A DNA stretch of 64,000 nucleotides from Sceloporus undulatus (lineage: Eukaryota > Chordata > Lepidosauria > Squamata > Phrynosomatidae): contig NC_056523.1 of assembly GCF_019175285.1 (NCBI RefSeq), positions 115,188,115 to 115,252,114 on the forward strand, written 5' to 3'. Below the pieces are notes generated by a model, which saw only the letters and a list, made by a program, of their open reading frames with translations, made no database searches and was not told where the DNA came from. Positions 57,415 to 64,000 of this stretch are shown piece by piece (position 1 is the first letter of the stretch; each line of letters begins with the position of its first letter). The translations under genes and the position numbers were made by a program.

Positions 57415-57925
57415 CCCATTTATTTAAGTAATATGCCACCTTTCTCCTAAATTGGATCCCACACGGCTCATAAAAGACACTTAAAAACAGTACAACGTTA
57501 AAAACAGAATTAAAAACATCACTTGCCAATATAACAAGTTAAAAATACATAATCATTAAAAACGTACTAAAACATATAAAACCACTAAAATCATACAGAA
57601 GCAAACACCCTATTAAGGAGCCTCTCTGGGTGCAATTACATATTAAAATCCTGCTAGAAAAGAAAACGTTTTACCTGTTAGTGTAAGGAGAGTAAAAAGG
57701 CTAGATTAGCCTCTCACAGGAGGGAGTTCCAAAGGCTAGATTAGCCTCTCACAGGAGGGAGTTCCAAAAAGTGGGAGCAACTACTGAGAGGGCCCTTACC
57801 AAGGTAGCCTGTGATGGTGGCAAGATTGAGAAAGCTTTTCCCTGACGATCTTAAAGCTCTGACAGGTTCATATGGGGATATGAACCTGTTCCTCTCCAAC
57901 AACTGAGATAGGAACGCTACACAGT
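57415..57925 (-). mobile_element. L2 LINE 3' fragment
   Basis: Minus-strand sequence contains YEPVRALRSSG-type codons (near 57870) and a tail GAGAAAGGTGGCATATTACT. A 35-bp block is duplicated in tandem at 57699-57768. Inactive. Confidence 0.7.
57699..57768. repeat. Exact tandem duplication of 35 bp
   Basis: GGCTAGATTAGCCTCTCACA and the next 15 bases occur at 57699-57733 and again at 57734-57768 with no difference. It is inside a decayed L2, so the duplication is much younger than the host element. Confidence 0.95.
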
Positions 57926-57989
57926 CATATCCTTTTTTTAAATGCCAGCTTTCATTTGACTTTTGAAAGATGAGGTTTGGGGGCATTTG

Positions 57990-60290
57990 TACAGGATAGC
58001 ACTATTCTTGGCAGTGGTCTGAAGCTTCCAGAAAAACCAGGTGCTGAAGTGGATTTGGAGCAGCAAAAAAGTGGACCTTCTGTTCTGTGCTGGGTGTGGT
58101 GATGATGATCTTGTGGATGATGATGATTCCACAGTTCCATTGGCATGGACAGATCATTATCTGGTCAGGTTTAGACTCACTGGGACTCAGAATCTCTGCA
58201 GGGGTAGGGAAGCCATTAGGATGGTCTGCCCCAGGAGGCTGATGGATCTGGATGGATTCCTGGAGGCTCTTGGGAATTTTCTGTCACCTTGGCAGGTGAT
58301 TCTGTTGAAGCTCTGGCCAAACTTTAGAATGGGAAATGAACACAATCGCTCCGATTACAGAGCGGAGCCAAACCAGTACCCTGGTTCTCCAGATAGTTGA
58401 TGGTGATGAAGCGACTGAGACAGAGACTAGAGCAACGTTGGCAGAAGACTCAGAGTGAATCTGACCGAACACGAATAGGCTAGAGCCTATTTGAAGGCTT
58501 ACTCCGTGACAGTGTGGGCAGAAAAGAAATTATTTTTTGCTGCCAGCATTGCATCTGCATGGAGCCGTCCAGCAGAGCTGTTCACAGTGGTCAGGGGTCT
58601 TTTACACACTCACCTTCAAGTGGAAAATGCAGACCACTCAGAGGCCTGCTGTGAAGAATTTGCACAGCATTTTGCATCCAAGTTGGAGTGGATCTGAGCT
58701 GCTTCGGGTCACTTTGGAGGTATGCTGTTTCAATGATGCATGCATACTAAGAGTCCAATAGCTGCGCCAAAGCCACGATCCAGTCCTAAGGACTAGAACG
58801 CAGCTTTAGCGCAGCTTCCGGACTCTTAGTACTCAAGCATCATTGAAACAGCATACCTACAAAGTGTCCCGGAGCAGCTTTATTTTGGCCTGTCTGTATG
58901 GAGCCAAAGTCACTCAGATCCACTCCAACTTGGAAGCTACAGTTAATACAATGGCTGTAACCATGGCTCCTGTCAGTCCAGTGTTAATGGATACTTTTCA
59001 ACTCATGCAGCCTGATGATGTGGACAAGATCCTTGGAGAGGTAAAAGCCACCACACGTGTCTTGGACCCTTTTCCTTCTTGGCTTATTAAACAGGCCAGA
59101 GTGGATAAAGAAGGTAGTCAATGCCTCCCTACAACAAGGCAGAATTTCATCTTGCCTGAAGGAGGCAATTGTGAGGCCTTTGTTAAAAAAAGCTATCCTT
59201 GGATCCCACAATAATAAGTAATTATCAGCCAGTGTCCAATCTACCATTTTTGGGCAAGGTTTTAGAAAGTGTGATGGTTTCCCAACTCCAGGGGTTTCTG
59301 GATGAAACAGATTATCTAGATTCATTTCAATCTGGTTTCAGGTCTGGCTATGGGAACAGAGACAACCATGGTCACCTTGGTGGATGACCTACGCAAGGAA
59401 CTGGACAGGGGGAGTGTGTCCCTGTAGGTTCTCCTGGACCTCTCAACAGCTTTCAATACCATCGACCATGGTATCCTTCTGGACTGCCTCTCTGGGATAG
59501 AACTTGGAGGCACTGTTCTACAGTGGCTCCATTCCATCCTGAAGGGGCAAACCCAGAAGGTGGTTCTGGGGGACTCTTGCTCAACCCCCTGGCCATAGAT
59601 CTGTGGGGTCCCTCGGGGTTCTGTGTAGTCCCCTATACTGTTTAACATATACACGAAGCAGCTGGGAGATGTTGTCCAGAGTTTGAAGAGTGTTCAGAAA
59701 CTTTAGCTGGTCTAAAGAGCTGCAGCCAGGCTGCTAACAGGGGCAGATTATAGAAATCACACAACGCCCCTTTTGAAACAGCTGCCAGTCTGTTTCTAGG
59801 CAATTCAAAGTGCTGGTGATGACCTATAAAGCCCCATACGGCTCAGTTCCAGGCTATTTGGCAGACTGTATCTCCCTATATGAGCCGACCCGGGCTCTGA
59901 GATCCTCAGGAGAGGCCCTTCTCCCTATCCCACCACCATCACAAGCACGGTTGGTGGGGACACAAGAGAGGGCCTTTTCAGTTGGCTGCCTCTCCCTGCC
60001 CAGAGAGGTCAGGATGGCCCCTTGCTTGTTATCCTTCCGCCAGCAGGCTAAGATTTGTTTAGACAGGCTTTTAAAACAGAAAGTTTTTAAGGTGTGTGAT
60101 GGGGTGTTGATATATTGTTTTAATGTATGTTAAGCATTTTAATCTTTTTAAACTTGATTTTAGCATTCAATTATTCTATTTTTGTATGTTTTTAACTGAA
60201 TGGTGTTTTCTTAATGCTGTAAGCCGCCCTGAGTCCCAGCCTTGGGAGAAGGGCGGGATATAAATAAACATAATAAATAACTAAATAAAT
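57990..60290 (+). mobile_element. L2 LINE, most of ORF2, decayed
   Basis: Recognisable in order: AWTDHYLVRFRL, SRPAELFTVVRG, DDVDKILGEVKATTRVLDP, YQPVSNLPFLGKVLESV, DYLDSFQSGFRSGYG and PTRALRSSGEALL, with the tail CCGCCCTGAGTCCCAGCC and AATAAATAACTAAATAAA. Multiple frames and stops. A palindromic rearrangement lies at 58675-58940. Confidence 0.8.
58675..58940. repeat. Palindrome inside L2, centre near 58786
   Basis: AGTCCTAAGGACT is the centre. GGTATGCTGTTTCAATGATG faces CATCATTGAAACAGCATACC, and further out CCAAGTTGGAGTGGATCTGA faces TCAGATCCACTCCAACTTGG. The right arm has about 30 extra bases. Confidence 0.85.
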
Positions 60291-60345
60291 TAAAAAGTAT
60301 GGAATATTTTATTGTTCAGTGTTAATTATAATCTGTTAAAATACT

Positions 60346-61033
60346 AGTGGGTGCTCAATATCTGTGGGAGATCTGTTCCGGATCCCCTGTGGATACCAAA
60401 ATCTACGGATGCTCAAGTCTTATTTTTCCCAATGGTGGCATGGCCACACCACCATTATAGATAACAGGACTGAAATCCCACCTACCTCCCTCCCTCCCTC
60501 CCTCCCTCTTCCTTCCTTCCCTCCTTTCTTTCCATCCTTTTCTCTCCCCTTCCTCTCCCTACCTCTTTCTTATCTCTTTACCTCCTTTGTTTCCTTCCAG
60601 CCTTCCTTCCTCTCTCCCCCTTCCCTCCCCCTCCAAGTCTTCTGCCCCAACTTGGCTTTAGGGGCAGAGACTGGAGCCCCATGAGCCGGAGGTAGCTGGA
60701 GCTGGGGCTTCAGTCTTGGAGCCTCCCACCTCCAGGCTCCATGACCCAAGTCCTAGCGCTGGCTGTGGCTCCCTCTGGCCGACGAGGCCCCAGCTTCTGC
60801 CTCGGAAGCCAAGCTGGGGCAAAAGCCTCAGAGGGGGAGGAGAGAGAGAGGAAGGAAGGACGAAAGGAAGGAAAGGAGTAAGAAGGTTATGAAGAAGGGG
60901 GAGACTTAGATCCAATTGTCCCCAATGGCAGTGCAGCTGTATGGCTGTGCCACCATCAGGAACAATGCAGGCTTGCCATCCATGGATGCTCAAATCCACT
61001 GATGGCAATTCCACAGATGCTGAGGTCCCACTG
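60346..61033. mobile_element. Large Tigger-like MITE with CT/GA-rich core
   Basis: Left AGTGGGTGCTCAATATCTGT pairs with right ACAGATGCTGAGGTCCCACT, with TA after the right end. Inside, a CCTTCCCTC-type run (60480-60630) faces a GGAAGGA run (60830-60890), so the element folds back over most of its length. It is the longest member of the group that includes 39612 and 37702. Confidence 0.75.
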
Positions 61034-61544
61034 TATATGTATCAGAGTTTAGCTAACTTAAGAGTTAGAAGATTCTTGCAAATCAAGTTTTATAATATTC
61101 ACAGAATAGTAGACAATACAAATGGGCTCTAAAAATTAATTTGTGGCACTTTAAATAAAGGATGTTTCCAGAACAACTCCACAAAGCATGATGAAAACAA
61201 CTTCAGCTGGTAGATGTAGAATTTGTGTAACTCCAAACCAATAACCTCCCAAGAGGAAGATTCACAATCTGGAAAACTACAGAATAACTTGTACAGCCCA
61301 CTGTTGCACTGACATGTGAAAGACTGTATGCAAGAAATCTTTACAAGAAAATCTTTATATCCTTCCTCTACCTATCCAAACTATGTATTTCAGACTGTAG
61401 CATCTCCCAAATACAATGCAGTTCTGATTCATAAATTGGCCAAAACTGGTATATGTATGTTCAGACTGTAATTCCCCATCTTCACACTGAATGTAAGGTT
61501 CACTGAGTAGTAAAGAAAGTTGGCTGATAAATACTATTACTTAC

Positions 61545-61700
61545 ATATTGGCAGTGAATTTCAGTAGGTTTATCCTCTTCTAATTGATTAGGCTGGTTAG
61601 ATTCAGTCTCTACAGTAATCTACATCATAATCTCCATTTCTGACCATCAGCAGTGCTTTGCATGTTGAAGTACTTTCCTCTCTTTTGAGAATCTTTAGTG
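61545..61700 (-). other. Possible noncoding upstream exon of SPDL1
   Basis: On the minus strand a good acceptor (TTCCTTTTCTTAG) precedes 156 bp that end at a strong donor (TAT|GTAAGT). A second acceptor (GATGTAG at 61621-61620) would leave 25 open codons that join in phase to AAA-ATG of the first SPDL1 coding exon. Upstream stops in that frame favour an untranslated exon. No protein similarity was recognised, and two splice sites can pair by chance. Confidence 0.3.
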
Positions 61701-61950
61701 CTAAGAAAAGGAATTAGCATCAGTAGAAAAGATCTTCACAGCCATTTTAAGAACTCAATGTAATATAAACAATATAAACTGAAAGCTTAAACTGGAAATT
61801 TTTTGAAACTGGGTTTAGAACACAAAACTCCTGTATTAGACATCAGCTAAACACTAACAGCAAGTCTGAAAGAAGACAAATTTTAAATGCTAATGAACTC
61901 TGGTGTCTGCAATCCCAGCATTTCTTGTAGAGGAAAAACTAATGACTTAC

Positions 61951-61976
61951 CTTCAAGTGTATTCCATTTTATGATA
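61951..61976 (-). other. Exon-like 26-bp segment upstream of SPDL1
   Basis: Minus-strand TTTGCAG acceptor and AAG|GTAAGT donor bracket only 26 bp. The donor is near consensus. It could be a tiny 5' UTR exon or a chance pairing; the sequence alone cannot decide. Confidence 0.15.
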
Positions 61977-63899
61977 CTGCAAACATAAATCTAGCAATAA
62001 CTTTTAATTAGTACAATAAATCTGTTTACTTATTCAAAGATCTTCAGCTTGTTCCATCACCCTCACTGTTGCCTCCCAGAATAGGTAAAAATCACATGGT
62101 GAGATAATTGAAATGCAAATCCTTTTCAATCTACTTGAAGCAGCTGCTCACTATTTCCATGGCTGCCAAAGCCTAAGAGGCTGTCAAAGAACAGTGGCTC
62201 TCTGTAACCAAGACCAACATAACTCTCATCCACTCTTTCTCATCCAGAACATACCAAGACATTCAGTAAGCAAGGTTTGCCCAAGCATTGTTTACCTAGC
62301 TTTAAATAATGTCTGGGCCCAACACTGTAGATCAATTCTATTAGGTAAAATCAGCACACAAAAATCCAATCGCTTCATAGCATTTTGAAGAGTAGTTACT
62401 GTATACACTAGTTGCCCCAAAAGCTCATTACAAGGGGCCCTAACAGGGACCATTAAAGAGATATGTCAAAGTATTCTATCATTTATTATGAAGATGACAT
62501 AGAAAAATGTACAAAATAGATGTTTTGATATATTTGTACACTGCAAAGCTATTGGAAGTATAAGGCTAAAACTAGATCAATCAAGTTTCTTCCATGTACA
62601 TGTATTGATATGCAATCACAAACATCTTTACTTAGAAATACAGTAAAATAAATGTGAACCAAATGGAGCTTCTTCTTAGTAAATATAGCTTTACCTTATC
62701 AAGACGTCTGAGGGCTAGCCAAGCCTACACTACGGAGATTAAGTTGTGTTGAAATCAAACCCATCCCAGGCTAGGATTGCTGGAATTACTTGGAACTACC
62801 CTGGACCAGCTGGAGTTGCACAGTGGTTTTGTCACTGAGGTGGGAGATTAGGCTCCCACATGGCCTGGCTCCTCCCTGACGCTGCCCCTTCTTTGACTCT
62901 TCAAGCCAGCTTGTCCCCTGATCTCCAAGATCAATTGGCAGCAGGCCAGTTCAGTCACCACAAGAGACTTCTGACTATCCATAATGCCCTACAGCTGACA
63001 CATCATTTAATTAGGACTACAATGTCTACATTACAGAAGCTATCATTATAGCCATGTGCTGCCAGAACCTGTTGCCACTCTCATTACATCACAGAGTAGA
63101 GTTTCTCTGTCTCTCATTGTTATTGCAACACTTTAGGTGAATTATTTCAAGGGTGTGACAAAACTGATACAGGTTTATCAATTGTTAATTTGAACATGTT
63201 TCTAAATAGACTTTCTCAACTGGGAAAAATATACTAACTTGTCACCCCATTATTTATTGCTTCAACAGTCAAACAGAAAACTCATGCCACTATTTTCCTC
63301 CTGCCTGACACACTTCAAGTTTTGTTTCCTTGCAGTATCTTTTCCTTCAAATAATCTGTTGTATTTTTCTGTGCCTTCAAGTCCTTTCCAACATATTTTT
63401 CTTGGATAATTACTAGAAAATTTTGTAATATATGAATTATTTCATAGAGGTATTAAAATATTTCAGGATTGATATGAGCAATCTAAAAGAAGTTCAAAGG
63501 CATGGACTGATAAAAACCTCTTGAAATGGTTGCAAAAGGTTCCGGAAATAACTGTCTCTTCAAGTTCCTTGAAGCCATATAAACCTTATGTTCTAAAAAG
63601 TTATTTCCAAGATTTTTTCAAGCCATAGGATCTTCAGACCTCAGGTTTTATAAAACTTACATCATAAACTACATGAACTTTATTTCTTCTTTAAATGGAC
63701 TTGTATTTGTATTGTGGACATTATCTTACTTATTTCCGATTGTACCCTTGATGATTTGTTAAGCTTTAGAGATGAGATACCACCCATTATGGTTACTCTG
63801 CAATATTTTTTCCTAGGTGGTTTATATGGTTTCATTATTCTACTGGATGCCTAAAATTGTATTATTGTAGTAAAAACATGTACTTTATGGTTTAAAGAA

Positions 63900-64000
63900 G
63901 TTTTTGTAGTATTGTTAAATAAGTATCTTCAAGTATCTGAGTTTCTCAAGTACCATCTAGATCACACAGTGGGTTTCAGTGGCTGAGCGGTGTTTCAATG
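63900..64000 (-). mobile_element. CORE-type SINE cut by the window edge
   Basis: TATCTTCAAGTATCTGAGTT, then CACACAGTGGGTTTCAGTGG and GGCTGAGCGGTGTTTCAA follow the order of the 5742 family. It continues past 64000. Confidence 0.45.

Larger units (their letters stand above)
61034..63890. other. Region upstream of SPDL1
   Basis: Apart from the exon-like segments at 61545-61700 and 61951-61976, no gene, CpG island or clear repeat was recognised. Confidence 0.35.

Noticed and set aside
60364-61014. Serine/leucine/proline-rich frames on both strands
   Set aside because: They translate the CT/GA-rich fold-back core of a MITE.

Overview
The window is vertebrate nuclear DNA, AT-rich, with small exons in long introns filled by transposons. 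The repeats (tRNA-headed and 5S-headed SINEs, BovB, L1, CR1, L2, a DIRS relic, an OC1-like hAT copy and many short palindromic DNA elements) point to a squamate reptile, most likely a lizard. This rests on recognised repeat types, not on a database match.

Two host genes lie head to tail on the minus strand, in the same order and orientation as I recall from mammals. SPDL1 (Spindly) has all 11 coding exons between 32548 and 56828. They encode a predicted 600-residue coiled-coil adaptor with the CC1 box, the LFAEV Spindly motif and a C-terminal CTHQ farnesylation box. DOCK2 lies downstream. Coding exons 1 to 5 were found at 20521-20560, 13093-13176, 4885-4925, 2863-2918 and 1743-1839. They give the N-terminus, the whole SH3 domain and the start of the next region; the rest runs off the left edge. 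Most of these exons are too short to appear as long open frames and were found by splice sites, phase and similarity to the human proteins.

Layout: 1-1742 DOCK2 intron 5 with a retroelement tail carrying an amplified 85-bp tandem unit; 1743-20560 DOCK2 exons 5 to 1, with intron 2 holding CORE-type SINEs, a BovB/OC1 nest, an assembly gap and a 676-bp palindrome; 20561-32050 intergenic, with L1 pieces, a broken DIRS fossil interrupted by BovB, a Tigger-like MITE and an L2 with a complete 1034-codon ORF; 32050-56828 SPDL1, with introns full of MITEs, SINEs, CR1 and L1; 56829-64000 upstream of SPDL1, with L2 wreckage containing a palindrome, a large MITE and possible noncoding first exons.

The two genes act in unrelated processes (mitotic kinetochore dynein recruitment; Rac activation in leukocytes) and are linked only by conserved position. 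No new biological system was found. The most unusual items are the palindromes, an L2 that may be recent, the nested insertions with exact target duplications, and possible upstream exons of SPDL1.
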